NCBI GenBank assembly: GCA_026014705.1
Contig: JAOZHU010000010.1
Coordinates: forward strand, 1 to 46,833
Reading direction: 5' to 3'
Length of the DNA stretch: 46,833 nucleotides
From: Candidatus Bathyarchaeota archaeon
GTDB taxonomy: Archaea; Thermoproteota; Bathyarchaeia; Bathyarchaeales; Bathycorpusculaceae
How positions within the stretch are numbered: position 1 is the first letter of the stretch; every line of letters starts with the position of its first letter. Below the pieces are notes generated by a model. The model saw only the letters and a list, made by a program, of their open reading frames with translations, was not told where the DNA came from and made no database searches. The position numbers were made by a program, and so were the translations under genes. This document shows positions 9,181 to 17,945 of the stretch, in pieces.

Positions 9181-10253
9181 CGCCAGGTTCGCCTCTTTTT
9201 GCTCATTAGCATGTAAATGAAGAATGGCACACCGAGCAGGGATGTTACTATGCCCACTGGAAGTTCTGTAGGCTGAAGCACAAGCCTGCCTACCGTATCA
9301 GAACACAAGAGCAATAAAGCGCCTACAACGGCGCTGCAGGGTATGAGAAACCGATGATCATTACCTATTAACATTCGTGAGATATGCGGAGAGATTAAGC
9401 AGATGAAACCGATGACGCCTGTAAAAGCGATTATGCTCGCTGTCGCCAAAGTTTCTAGAATCATGGTTATTGTTAATACTCTTTTTGTGTGAACCCCTAG
9501 ACTTGTTGCCACTTCCTCGCCCATGCTTGTAACATTGATGTTCCAAGACTGCTGAACCATGAAAACAAATGTAACGATGACTATGGGGAAAACTGCAAGA
9601 ATACTTTCCCAAGTTGCTGAGTTAAGACCACCCATAAGCCAGAAAACCACCGCCCGCACAGCTTGATGCTCAGGTGCAACATACTGGATCAAAGATAAAA
9701 GTGCGGAAAAGAGGTAGCCAACAGCGACCCCTGCTAAAATTACGGTTTCAGTAGTTATTCCACGCAAGCGAGCAATGCCATACACCAATACCATAGCAAG
9801 CATGCTGAAGACAAAGGCGTTAATAATCATCAAGTACTTGCCGTATCCCTCTATTACGCCTATTCCGAAAACGATGGCTAATGCTGCACCGAAACCTGCA
9901 GCCGCAGAGATGCCCAAAATATAAGAAGAGACCAGAGGGTTACGCAGCACGCCCTGCATCGTAGCACCAGAAGCAGCTAACCCTGCTCCTGCGATTATTG
10001 CCATAACTATGCGGGGAAGCCTCAAATCCAAAACTATCGTTTGAGTTAGAGTGGGACCAGGATCAATTTGGAGAAAAGGAAACAGTCTCGCAAGGATAGC
10101 TTGCATGGCTTCGTTAAATCGAGGTGAGCCAGCACCAAGACTGACTGAAACCACAACAGCTACGAGCAGCGCTAAAAAAATGAAGAGTATGGCAAGAATT
10201 TTGCGTTTCTTGCCTTTCTGATAGAGTTTCTTAAGTTCAGCAGCCGTGCTCAT
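9177..10253 (-). CDS. btuC: Corrinoid ABC transporter permease (BtuC/FecCD family)
   Basis: This 358-residue polytopic membrane protein has about ten hydrophobic segments in FecCD order: LRLPRIVMAIIAGAGLAASGATMQGVLRNPLVSSYILGISAAAGFGAA, the TVILAGVAVG region, and near the end GFICLISPHISRMLIGNDHR followed by ELPVGIVTSLLGVPFFIYML. It forms the channel of a BtuCD-type importer. It overlaps the binding-protein gene and the ATPase gene by 4 bases each, so BtuF-C-D form one tightly coupled unit. Confidence 0.88.
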   Translation of the reverse strand: MSTAAELKKLYQKGKKRKILAILFIFLALLVAVVVSVSLGAGSPRFNEAMQAILARLFPFLQIDPGPTLTQTIVLDLRLPRIVMAIIAGAGLAASGATMQGVLRNPLVSSYILGISAAAGFGAALAIVFGIGVIEGYGKYLMIINAFVFSMLAMVLVYGIARLRGITTETVILAGVAVGYLFSALLSLIQYVAPEHQAVRAVVFWLMGGLNSATWESILAVFPIVIVTFVFMVQQSWNINVTSMGEEVATSLGVHTKRVLTITMILETLATASIIAFTGVIGFICLISPHISRMLIGNDHRFLIPCSAVVGALLLLCSDTVGRLVLQPTELPVGIVTSLLGVPFFIYMLMSKKRRTWR

Positions 10254-11440
10254 GGATACACAAATACTCCTGTTAATTCAGCGCCGAAGAACCTGCGGAT
10301 ATATTCTCTATGTACCGCCGTGGGATCTATGTCTTGGAAAATACTTGGGTGCTGCCACTTTGCAAAATAGAGCAAACCGATTACTTGCCGCTCAACCAAA
10401 AGCGCACTCTTAATCACGTAGACTCTGCCTTCTTTGACCGCCGTAGTCCCGCTTAATGCTGTTCGAGTGAGCATGTCGTCTCTTAAATTCTGGAACGCGA
10501 CTAAATTTTCGCCATCCAAGTAGGTTAGCATTCGGATAATTACCGCTGGATTTGCCTCAGCCACGAACTCTGCACTCAACTGGGGAGAACTGACTGTGGC
10601 GTTTTCAGCAATGTTTATGCCGCCTGCTGCGACTATCATCTCAGTATACGAGCCGCCTGGACCAGTGCTAAACCACTGTTTATACCACTCAAAAAAGACT
10701 AAGGGCTTCGCACTTCTCGCCAGCCCCGCAGTACGCGTATTTACTAGATTCACGTAATACTGCTCATACGCGATGAGCTCCTCAGCTTTTGCATCTGCTT
10801 GCAGAATTAAACCCAAGTTTCGTATGCAGTCGTTCCGCCTTGGCCACGTTAAGGTATCCTCTATCACCGCTACACCAGCGTTTTCGAGTTTCTTCCTGTT
10901 GTCATCAGAGAGTCTCTGACTTGCAAGCACTAAGTCAGGCTGCAGCTCTAGAATCAGTTCCAAATTTGGAGCCATATCTGTGCCTACATCACGTAACGAT
11001 GTTAACAGTGAAGAGGGCAGCACAGCGGCGGTGTCGGAACTCAATTTTGCATCGTATTCTACAATTCTGTCGCCAGCACCTAAGAGGTACACAGTTTCAA
11101 TCATGGTGAGACAAATTATGCGCTTCACTGGAAGAGTAACAGTTACCTTAGCCCCGTTTTTGTCTACTACAGTTATTTCCATTGGAACGTGTGTATTCTG
11201 TGGCAAACTTGGTTGTAGTGGACTCGGTGATTGCGTGGCGTTTGAACCGGCAGTCGAAGAGGAAGAAGGAGTTGGAGTTGGTGAAGACGGTGTTTGGCTA
11301 GGCGTTGACGCAGGAGATTGAGATGGAGTTGGTGACAAGGAAGGCGCCGCTGAGAAGCTAGTCAGACTATAGGCTCCGTAGACTGAAACAATGACGATTA
11401 TACCGATTACGAACAATGCAGCAATTAGGTTTGTTCTCAT
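10250..11440 (-). CDS. btuF: Membrane-anchored corrinoid-binding protein (BtuF-like), copy 2
   Basis: This 396-residue protein has an N-terminal hydrophobic segment (about residues 5-25) with no lipobox cysteine, a Pro/Ser/Thr-rich tether (about 30-85) and a periplasmic-binding domain of the FecB/BtuF fold: VKRIICLTMIETVYLLGAGDRIV, LELILELQPDLVLA, AAGGINIAEN and AEFVAEANPAVIIRM. It would capture corrinoids outside the cell and deliver them to BtuC. It is paralogous to the gene just upstream, sharing the AGGINIAEN and EFV-E-NPAVIIRM blocks and an RFFG...YP terminus. The 88-base gap between the two copies holds an SD-like GAAGGATGTGA but no clear TATA box. Confidence 0.85.
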   Translation of the reverse strand: MRTNLIAALFVIGIIVIVSVYGAYSLTSFSAAPSLSPTPSQSPASTPSQTPSSPTPTPSSSSTAGSNATQSPSPLQPSLPQNTHVPMEITVVDKNGAKVTVTLPVKRIICLTMIETVYLLGAGDRIVEYDAKLSSDTAAVLPSSLLTSLRDVGTDMAPNLELILELQPDLVLASQRLSDDNRKKLENAGVAVIEDTLTWPRRNDCIRNLGLILQADAKAEELIAYEQYYVNLVNTRTAGLARSAKPLVFFEWYKQWFSTGPGGSYTEMIVAAGGINIAENATVSSPQLSAEFVAEANPAVIIRMLTYLDGENLVAFQNLRDDMLTRTALSGTTAVKEGRVYVIKSALLVERQVIGLLYFAKWQHPSIFQDIDPTAVHREYIRRFFGAELTGVFVYP

Positions 11441-11528
11441 GGCGTTTCACATCCTTCACTACTAACGGTTCCATTGTCACGAGTGCACATGGCCTTGTTA
11501 TCAAGCATTTTTAATTCAGTTGTCGTGA

Positions 11529-12734
11529 TCATGGATACGCAAATGTCCCCCCGACGGTTATTCCGAAAAACCTTTGATATAGTTCAGCGTTGACTGCAGC
11601 TGGATCTATGTCTGCAAACAGAGTAGGCTGACACCACTTTGCCCAGTAAAGGTAGCCGACTACGCTAGTGATTCCACCTCTAATATTCCAATCACAGATG
11701 TAGACTCTACCATTTTTAATGGCGTCTACATTGCTCAATGCAGTTCGACCTAAGATTTCATCTCTGGCAGCTTTGAAATCCGCTTCAGCATGTGTTAAAC
11801 TGCTTTCCATGCGGATTATAACTGCAGGGTTCTGCTCAATCACAAATTCAGCGCTAAGCAGAGGCGCATAGACTGTTTGGTTTTCAGCAATGTTGATTCC
11901 GCCAGCTTGGTCCAATCCAGGAGTGACAAAAGTGTAGTAGGGCTGGTACCATTCAAGCATAACTTTAGGTCTCTGCGTCGGGCTCAAAGTAGCAATGCGC
12001 TGCTTCACGAGGTTGTTGTAGTATTGGACGTAAGTTACGTATTCGGTAGCTTTAGCTTGGTTGCCTACTATCGAAGCCAATTTACTCAACAAGTCGCAGC
12101 TAAAGTCTACCACTGTAGAATTAGAATGCTTCGTCGGTTCAGGATCAGTCGGATCCGAAATGAAAATCGGTATACCTGCATTTGCAAGTTGACCCATAGC
12201 TACGGTGTTATAAGGCAGCATAGAATCAGCAAATATCACATCAGGCTTCAGCTCCAAGATCAATTCAACATTCGGGTCGTATGAGCTACCGCCTACAACG
12301 GTTACGTTCAAAACAGAAGGCGGCATAGTTGAACTCTGATCGCGCCCCACAAGCTTATTCTGTACGCCTAAGGCGCAGAGCATTTCCGTTAAGCCAGAAT
12401 TGATGCTTACAATGCGGTTTATTGGAACAGTCAAGGTGACGTTTCTGCCAGCGCCGTCCACAACCGTGATGTTTGTAGGTCCAGGCGTTGGAGTTGGCGT
12501 AGGCCCAGACGCGGCTGGTGTTGTATGAGTTGGTGTGGGCGTTGGTGTTGATGTGCTGCTTGGTGTAGGCGTTGCTAAAGATGGCGAAGGTGAAGCCGTT
12601 GGATTTGAAGATGGAGAAGCGGATGGCGACGGCGATATCGAAGGCGTAGGCGCTGCGGGCAGAGAAGTATAGACAGCGGCTGTTGCAATCGTAGCAATTA
12701 TAAGTGCAGCTAGAACAATTGTCAATTTATTCAT
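11529..12734 (-). CDS. btuF: Membrane-anchored corrinoid-binding protein (BtuF-like), copy 1
   Basis: This 401-residue protein has an N-terminal membrane segment, a long Pro/Thr/Ser tether (about residues 25-90, a likely glycosylated spacer) and a BtuF/FecB-type domain with NRIVSINSGLTEMLCALGVQNKLVG, NVELILELKPDVIFAD, QAGGINIAEN and EFVIEQNPAVIIRM. ATG12734 is chosen over the in-frame GTG at 12743 because AAGGAGGTGA, which contains the TGA of chlID, lies six bases before it. It is a tandem paralogue of the next gene downstream; the loops differ enough that ligand preference may differ. Whether it binds cobalamin, cobinamide or a metal chelate cannot be told from sequence. Confidence 0.84.
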   Translation of the reverse strand: MNKLTIVLAALIIATIATAAVYTSLPAAPTPSISPSPSASPSSNPTASPSPSLATPTPSSTSTPTPTPTHTTPAASGPTPTPTPGPTNITVVDGAGRNVTLTVPINRIVSINSGLTEMLCALGVQNKLVGRDQSSTMPPSVLNVTVVGGSSYDPNVELILELKPDVIFADSMLPYNTVAMGQLANAGIPIFISDPTDPEPTKHSNSTVVDFSCDLLSKLASIVGNQAKATEYVTYVQYYNNLVKQRIATLSPTQRPKVMLEWYQPYYTFVTPGLDQAGGINIAENQTVYAPLLSAEFVIEQNPAVIIRMESSLTHAEADFKAARDEILGRTALSNVDAIKNGRVYICDWNIRGGITSVVGYLYWAKWCQPTLFADIDPAAVNAELYQRFFGITVGGTFAYP

Positions 12735-12739
12735 GCTTT

Positions 12740-14758
12740 TCACCTCCTTAACTCATGATTCGCAAGTTCGGAGTCATGAGGTAAGTTGCCATAAACTGCC
12801 GAAATCATAGATGTGGCGTTCAATTCTTCCAACCGCAGATATTTTCCACTCAGTTCGGTGCTTATCTGCTTTACCAAACCAAATGAAATAAAATCGCGTT
12901 CGGTATCAATTGCAATCGATTTGATGCCAGCCGAATTTATCGCACGAGCCGCTGCCTTTGCGTCCTCCACGGGGTCTCCACCGTTGAGAGGAACATTTGC
13001 CCGACCATCAGAGACCAGCACCATAAGCGGAATCATCTCTTTGTCTCTTCTCACATGCTCCTTAACAGTCTCCAGCCCGAGGTTTAATCCATGAGCCATA
13101 GGGGTGCGTCCACCCGTAGGCAGTTTGGCCAAACATCTCTGAGCGAGCTCCACACTATTAGTGGGAGGTAGCACCAACTCAGCCGTGTTTTTTCTGAATG
13201 CAATCATTCCCACGCGGTCTCGTCGCTGATAGGCATCAAGCAAAAGGGAAACGATTGCGCCTTTCGTTGCTGTCATCCTCTCTTCGGCAGCCATAGAGCC
13301 GCTGGCATCAACCACAAACACGATTAAATTGCCCACTTTCCTTTCCCGCACCTTCTCTCGCAAATCAGAATTTTCTATAAGTAATGCACATGCGCTGCCT
13401 GATTCTTTCTTGCGCCGATTTTGAAATGGTGCAGCTGCTCTCAAAGTAGCGTCAAAAGCCAAATCCGACACCTTCCCTTTAGGGATAGCACTAGCTACAT
13501 AGCGCCCAGTCTTGGAGCTGCTCCTGCTTTTTGACCTGCGCCCGCGGTTGCTGCGTTTCATCTGATCTAGAACAGGCGTAGCAAGACGCTTTACAGGATA
13601 TGGAGAAGCTGCTTCAAATACCTGCTCGGTTTCAGGCTCCTCTTTTTCCTGCGAATTTTCAGCGTTATTATCTTTGGGAGAATTCTGTTCGGAAGGTGGT
13701 GATTGCTGCTTTTCTCTGTTTTGGTCCCATCTTTGAATACTCTCCTGAAGCTGTTGCTGTTCCAGTTTCGGCTCCTCAAAAGGTTGACGACGGCGACGAT
13801 GAGGAAGCGCCAACTCGGCTGCCTCTTTAATGTCATCTTCGATGACTTCTGTGCGTCCCTTGAAAGCCGCGAGGGTGCAGGCAGTTTTGTAAATTGTGAT
13901 ATCAGCTCTGTGTCCATCAACAGCGAAGTCTATGCAGATTTGAGTGATTAGGTTCAGCATCGCATCGCTTAGTGTCACTCTATGTAAAAGTTTGCTGGCT
14001 TCAACGATTTTGTTACGCATCTGTTTTTGGCTGTCACGGTATGCGGCAATAAATGCGGCAGGATTAGTTTCAAAAGCGACGCGCCTTCGCACTATTTCCG
14101 CTCTAGCCTCTCGATAAGGAATGCCTTTGACTTCAACCGAGAGGGCGAAGCGATCTAAAAGTTGAGGGCGCAATTCACCTTCTTCCGGGTTCATTGTGCC
14201 CACTAAGACGAACTGCGCAGGGTGACTGAAAGAGACTCCTTCGCGCTCCACATAATTTACGCCCATTGCGGCAGCATCAAGTAGAACATCAACGAGATGG
14301 TCATCCAGCAAGTTCACTTCATCAATATACAGGATGTTCCTGTTGGCTTCTGCAAGAATTCCCGGTTCAAAATGCCTTTCTCCAGTTTTAATTGCCCTTT
14401 CGATGTCGATGGTGCCTACCAACCTGTCTTCGGTAGCCCCAATTGGCAGCTCCACCACTGATACAGGTCTCTTGGTAACGGGGAGTTTTTTGCCATTAGC
14501 TAATTTTGAACTGCATTCATCACACAGTTCTTTCGGGTGTTCAGGATCACAGTGAAATGGGCAATCGGCTACCACATTTAATTCTGGGAGAAGATTAGCT
14601 AAAGCACGTACGATCAAGGATTTGCCTGTTCCTTTTTCACCTCGAAGGAGAACGCCGCCGATTTTCGGATTTATGACGTTAAGAATAAGCGCCGTTTTCA
14701 TTTTTTCTTGCCCAACAACAGCGCTAAAGGGATAAACGGTTTTAGCTCGCCAATGCAT
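12740..14758 (-). CDS. Fused ChlI-ChlD chelatase ATPase (CobN partner)
   Basis: This 672-residue protein joins both auxiliary subunits of a CobN/BchH-type chelatase. The N-terminal AAA+ domain (about residues 8-320) has Walker [16 protein letters not shown], Walker [21 protein letters not shown] and [22 protein letters not shown] Gln/Glu/Pro-rich acidic linker (about 325-385) follows. The C-terminal vWA domain has the MIDAS motif [14 protein letters not shown], then [10 protein letters not shown] and LVSDGRANV. In Mg-chelatases the ring drives metal insertion and the vWA domain docks on the large subunit. It is the first gene of the operon ending in cobN-cbiZ, which argues for a cobalt function. 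ATG14758 lies about 13 bases after the predicted transcription start. Confidence 0.88.
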   Translation of the reverse strand: MHWRAKTVYPFSAVVGQEKMKTALILNVINPKIGGVLLRGEKGTGKSLIVRALANLLPELNVVADCPFHCDPEHPKELCDECSSKLANGKKLPVTKRPVSVVELPIGATEDRLVGTIDIERAIKTGERHFEPGILAEANRNILYIDEVNLLDDHLVDVLLDAAAMGVNYVEREGVSFSHPAQFVLVGTMNPEEGELRPQLLDRFALSVEVKGIPYREARAEIVRRRVAFETNPAAFIAAYRDSQKQMRNKIVEASKLLHRVTLSDAMLNLITQICIDFAVDGHRADITIYKTACTLAAFKGRTEVIEDDIKEAAELALPHRRRRQPFEEPKLEQQQLQESIQRWDQNREKQQSPPSEQNSPKDNNAENSQEKEEPETEQVFEAASPYPVKRLATPVLDQMKRSNRGRRSKSRSSSKTGRYVASAIPKGKVSDLAFDATLRAAAPFQNRRKKESGSACALLIENSDLREKVRERKVGNLIVFVVDASGSMAAEERMTATKGAIVSLLLDAYQRRDRVGMIAFRKNTAELVLPPTNSVELAQRCLAKLPTGGRTPMAHGLNLGLETVKEHVRRDKEMIPLMVLVSDGRANVPLNGGDPVEDAKAAARAINSAGIKSIAIDTERDFISFGLVKQISTELSGKYLRLEELNATSMISAVYGNLPHDSELANHELRR

Positions 14759-14773
14759 GCATGTTTCCCACTT

Positions 14774-14822
14774 GGCTGGATTATCCAGCTTGCTATATAA
14801 ATGTTCGTTTAACTGAAGTTAA
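14774..14822 (-). promoter_or_regulatory. chlID operon promoter with two flanking palindromes
   Basis: On the minus strand the order is: a TTAAC-TGAA-GTTAA palindrome (14809-14822), a TATA box TTTATATAGC (about 14793-14802) preceded by the BRE-like CGAACA, and a perfect 15-base palindrome GCTGGATTATCCAGC (14775-14789). The predicted start of transcription is near 14771. The second palindrome therefore lies between TATA and +1, where a repressor would block polymerase. The same three elements in the same order precede cbiM. Confidence 0.75.
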
Positions 14823-14894
14823 ATTCAGGTTGAATAAACATCAGCACTTAACAGTCATTAAGACAAAATCATGCAGACGTTGCAAAAATGCCGC

Positions 14895-14930
14895 TTTGGT
14901 TGGATTGTCCAGCCAAATGCTTATATGAAC
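14895..14930 (+). promoter_or_regulatory. cobD promoter with B12-regulon palindrome
   Basis: Bases 14895-14917 form an inverted repeat with nine of eleven pairs perfect, centred on 14906; its core TTGGATTGTCCAG matches the palindromes before chlID and cbiM. It is followed by CTTATATGAA (about 14920-14929), with AAAT upstream as a BRE. Here the palindrome covers the BRE side of the TATA box rather than the start site. If this TATA is used, a leader of about 135 bases precedes cobD. I saw no cobalamin riboswitch features in that leader, only a 28-codon open frame at 14992. Confidence 0.6.
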
Positions 14931-15084
14931 TCATTCCTAAACAATGTGCGTAATGATGCTGCATAATAGGCTCTGATAGAAGATTGGGAGGATGCGAAGC
15001 AAATTGGTTACCAGCGTTTCTGCGTCGAACCATGCTATAGCGGTGACAATTGACTATTCTGAAGTTGCTGGTAGGTGATTGGTA

Positions 15085-16227
15085 GTGAATTCGGCTATAA
15101 GTATGATTCGGGAGAAAAACAAGAATCTTAAGCCGTGCATTCATGGAGGTGCGGTTTGGGAAGCCGCAAGCATGGCAGGTTTTAGGCGAGAAGAAATTTT
15201 GGATTTCAGTTCAAGCGTTAACCCTCTTGGACCTTCTCCTAACGCGCTTGAAGCAATGAGAGGCAGTTTTGGGCAAATTGCCAGTTATCCAGATTCGAAT
15301 TCTACACAATTGCGCAAGGTCATTGCTAACCATTTTAAAGGAATCAGCGGGGACAACGTGATCGTCGGTAACGGTTCTACCGAGCTCATTTATTTGTTTG
15401 CGGAGACTTTTATGGAAAGAGGTGATTTGGCGCTTGTTCCTGCGCCTACATTTAGTGAATATGAGAGGGCGGTGAGAAAAGCAGAGGGAAGGCTTAAATT
15501 CGTAAAGTTGGATTCGAGGTTTCATGTTAACCCAAACGCTTTTGCACGTGCGTTGAAGGGCAGCAGGGTTGCGTTTTTCTGCAATCCGAACAATCCCACC
15601 AGTGTTCTCACGCCAGCCGAGCGTTTGACTGCAATTGTCGAGAGGGCGCTTGAGGAGAACGCCTTTGTTTTTCTCGATGAAGATTTCCTTGAGTTTGTTG
15701 ATGAAGGAGAGCGCTTTTCGTTAATAAGCAAGATACGCTTATACGCTAACCTTTTTGTTTTGAGGTCGTTCACAAAGATTTTTGGGTTAACGGGGCTTAG
15801 AGTAGGCTACGGAATTGCTTCTGAGGAAATCATCAGTCTCATGCTGGATGCCAAGTTGCCTTGGAATGTTAACTGTTTAGCGCAGTCTGCTGCCGTAGCA
15901 GCGCTGGCAGATGAGGAGCATTTGAAGAAGACGCGTGAACTTATCAGGGGCGAAAAAGCATTTTTGACGCATGGTTTAAAACGGATTAAAGCTTTTAAGG
16001 TGTTTCCAGCTGACGCAAACTTCATACTCATGGACGTTAGGCAGTCAGGTTATACAGCTGCTCAAGTTGCGGAGAAGCTGCTGAGGAAGGGGATATTGAT
16101 ACGTGACTGCAGTTCATTCAGAGGACTTGATGAATATTACGTTCGCGTGGCGGTTAAAACTCGGCGTGAGAATGAACGGTTGTTAGAAGCTTTCGAGGAG
16201 ATTGTGGGCGAGAATTATGGTGAGTAG
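15085..16227 (+). CDS. cobD: CobD-like PLP enzyme, probable L-threonine-O-3-phosphate decarboxylase
   Basis: This 380-residue class I/II aminotransferase-fold protein resembles CobD and HisC. It has the N-terminal HGG motif, LDFSSSVNPLGPSP, NGSTELIYLF, FCNPNNPTS, LDEDFLEFVD, the PLP-lysine motif LRSFTKIFGLTGLRVGY and a C-terminal RDCSSFRGLDEYYVRVAV. CobD makes (R)-1-aminopropan-2-yl phosphate, the side chain attached by CbiB, whose gene follows 55 bases later. HisC activity cannot be excluded by sequence, but the linkage to cbiB and the HGG start favour CobD. GTG15085 is chosen because AGGTGAT ends five bases before it; TTG15079 and ATG15103 are alternatives. Confidence 0.82.
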   Translation: MNSAISMIREKNKNLKPCIHGGAVWEAASMAGFRREEILDFSSSVNPLGPSPNALEAMRGSFGQIASYPDSNSTQLRKVIANHFKGISGDNVIVGNGSTELIYLFAETFMERGDLALVPAPTFSEYERAVRKAEGRLKFVKLDSRFHVNPNAFARALKGSRVAFFCNPNNPTSVLTPAERLTAIVERALEENAFVFLDEDFLEFVDEGERFSLISKIRLYANLFVLRSFTKIFGLTGLRVGYGIASEEIISLMLDAKLPWNVNCLAQSAAVAALADEEHLKKTRELIRGEKAFLTHGLKRIKAFKVFPADANFILMDVRQSGYTAAQVAEKLLRKGILIRDCSSFRGLDEYYVRVAVKTRRENERLLEAFEEIVGENYGE

Positions 16228-16282
16228 CCTTCTTTTCAAGTGAAGTTGCTTGGTTTCAAATGGGCGGGTTTGAGCAGGAAAT

Positions 16283-17254
16283 ATGCTTGTGATTGAGAGC
16301 GGTTTTTTTGTTGATTCGCTGCTGATTTTTGTGTTGGCTTTCTTGATTGATGTTGTTTTCGGCGAGTTTCCAGACAGAGTTCATCCAACGGTTGGGATAG
16401 GCAAAGCGATAGCTTATTTCAAGCCTATATTCAAAAATGCGAATCCGAGAATAGAAAAAGCGAATGGCATCATTTTCTGCGTGCTTATCATAGTGCTTGT
16501 TACAGTACCTATTGGTCTTCTGCTTTTCGGCATTAGGCATTTCCTAGGCTGGATACCGTACATTGTCGTGTCTGCAATTTTGTTCAAAACCACCTTTGCA
16601 ATCAAATGTATGAGACAGTACACTGGTTCAATCGCTGGGGCATTGAAAAGTGGGGATTTGGACAAGGCTAGGCGATGGTTGCGTTATGTTGTGAGGCGTG
16701 ACCCAGCTAACCTAAACGAGCAGCAAATTGCCTCTGCGGCGATTGAGTCTATTGGAGAATCGACAACTGATGGAATTACTTCGCCTTTCTTTTTCTTTGC
16801 GTTGTTCGGTGTTCCAGGCGCTTTTGCGTTTCGGGTTGTTAACACGTTGGATTCGATGGTGGGGTATAAGGATAGAGAACATGTGAACATTGGTTGGTTT
16901 TCAGCGAAATTGGACACGATAGCTAACTATGTTCCGACAAGGTTTACAGCTGTGTTGATGGTTGTGGCAGCGGCGCTTTTGGGAGAAAGGTGGCGTGAGT
17001 CTTGGAGGATTCTGCAGCGAGACAAAGCAAAAACCAGCAGCGTCAACGCTGGGTGGACGATGTCTGCTATGGCTGGAGCCTTGGGCGTTCAATTGGAGAA
17101 ACCTGGGCATTACGCGTTAGGAGACAAAGGGAACATTTCGCCAGAACATATTAGGAGAGCGTTGCGAATAATGGATTTGACTGCGGTTTTGTTTGGTGCC
17201 GTGGTGGTTTGTCCGATTTTGGCGGCAGAAGCGCTGGTGCTATGGTTAGTTTAG
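16283..17254 (+). CDS. cbiB: Adenosylcobinamide-phosphate synthase CbiB
   Basis: CbiB joins the aminopropanol (phosphate) linker to adenosylcobyric acid at the membrane. The 323-residue protein begins with a hydrophobic segment followed by LAFLIDVVFGEFPDRVHPTVGIGKAI, the family signature. It also has ARRWLRYVVRRDPANLNEQQIASAAIESIGESTTDGITSPFFFF, the VNTLDSMVGYKDREHVNIGWFSAKLDTIANYVPTR block and AMAGALGVQLEKPGHYALGD. It follows cobD in the same direction and is likely cotranscribed. With CbiZ it can also rebuild salvaged cobinamides. Confidence 0.93.
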   Translation: MLVIESGFFVDSLLIFVLAFLIDVVFGEFPDRVHPTVGIGKAIAYFKPIFKNANPRIEKANGIIFCVLIIVLVTVPIGLLLFGIRHFLGWIPYIVVSAILFKTTFAIKCMRQYTGSIAGALKSGDLDKARRWLRYVVRRDPANLNEQQIASAAIESIGESTTDGITSPFFFFALFGVPGAFAFRVVNTLDSMVGYKDREHVNIGWFSAKLDTIANYVPTRFTAVLMVVAAALLGERWRESWRILQRDKAKTSSVNAGWTMSAMAGALGVQLEKPGHYALGDKGNISPEHIRRALRIMDLTAVLFGAVVVCPILAAEALVLWLV

Positions 17255-17295
17255 AAACTGATGCGTGGAAAAACATATAGCCCCCCTATTTAAAG

Positions 17296-17883
17296 GTGGA
17301 ACTTGTAGAATTGACTCAAGACGTGAAGCATGCGATGGCGTACCCAGTTGAGTGGGAAACCGTATTCACAGCGAAAAATGGCAGAATCCTGCATTTTCGA
17401 CCAGAAAAATCTAGTGACACTGAGATGCTTTGGGCAATGTTTTCAACCCTTTCTGAGGCAACCGTGTCGAACTTGATTCCGCCGTTCACCCGGGAAAGAA
17501 TAGAAGGTTGGACGAGCAACATAGACTACGATGATGTTCTAGCTATTGTTGCAGTCACAGAAGAGGAAAACGCGCAGCGAATTGTTGGTTCGGCATCACT
17601 GAAATTCCAGCCACAGGGAGTCTTCAAACATAAAGCTGAATTGGGGCTTACGGTGCATGACGACTACCAAAATTTAGGCATAGGCGCAGCGTTACTGAAA
17701 CATTTGCTTAACATTGCCAGAAAAAAGAAACTAACAAAAATCTTTCTCACTGTAAATACCATGAACGCAAAAGCTATTCATCTATACCAGAAAGCAGGTT
17801 TTGAAATTGAAGGAATCCTGCGCAAGGAGATGCTTCTGAAAGGTAAATTTTTAGATGAGTACCGAATGGCGCTCTTTCTATGA
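17296..17883 (+). CDS. GNAT-family N-acetyltransferase
   Basis: This 195-residue protein has the GNAT fold: an N-terminal segment beginning RILHFRPEKSSDTEMLW, the acetyl-CoA loop in LTVHDDYQNLGIGAALLKHLLNIARKK (about residues 115-140), then FLTVNTMNAKAIHLYQKAGFEIEGI. The acceptor could be a protein lysine, an amine or an antibiotic; sequence alone does not say. GTG17296 is used. ATG17332 would also leave the domain intact and fits a TATA-like element near 17270-17280. It follows cbiB by 41 bases, but no B12 role is known for this group. Confidence 0.8.
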   Translation: MELVELTQDVKHAMAYPVEWETVFTAKNGRILHFRPEKSSDTEMLWAMFSTLSEATVSNLIPPFTRERIEGWTSNIDYDDVLAIVAVTEEENAQRIVGSASLKFQPQGVFKHKAELGLTVHDDYQNLGIGAALLKHLLNIARKKKLTKIFLTVNTMNAKAIHLYQKAGFEIEGILRKEMLLKGKFLDEYRMALFL

Positions 17884-17945
17884 ACACGCTGAGTAAATAT
17901 TCAGAAAACTTTATGCTAAAATAATCAAAAGACCACGCCGGATAG

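Noticed and set aside
10980-11321. Repeat-like tract within the btuF genes (also 12480-12700)
   Set aside because: These are codon repeats for Pro/Ser/Thr tethers, not a mobile or CRISPR repeat.
14992-15078. 28-codon frame upstream of cobD
   Set aside because: The SD-like GGGAGG touches the ATG and the peptide resembles nothing; a leader peptide role is possible but unsupported.
14930-15084. Possible cobalamin riboswitch in the long cobD leader
   Set aside because: I could not find the B12-box or the conserved core pattern of cobalamin riboswitches, and the nearby palindromes explain regulation better.
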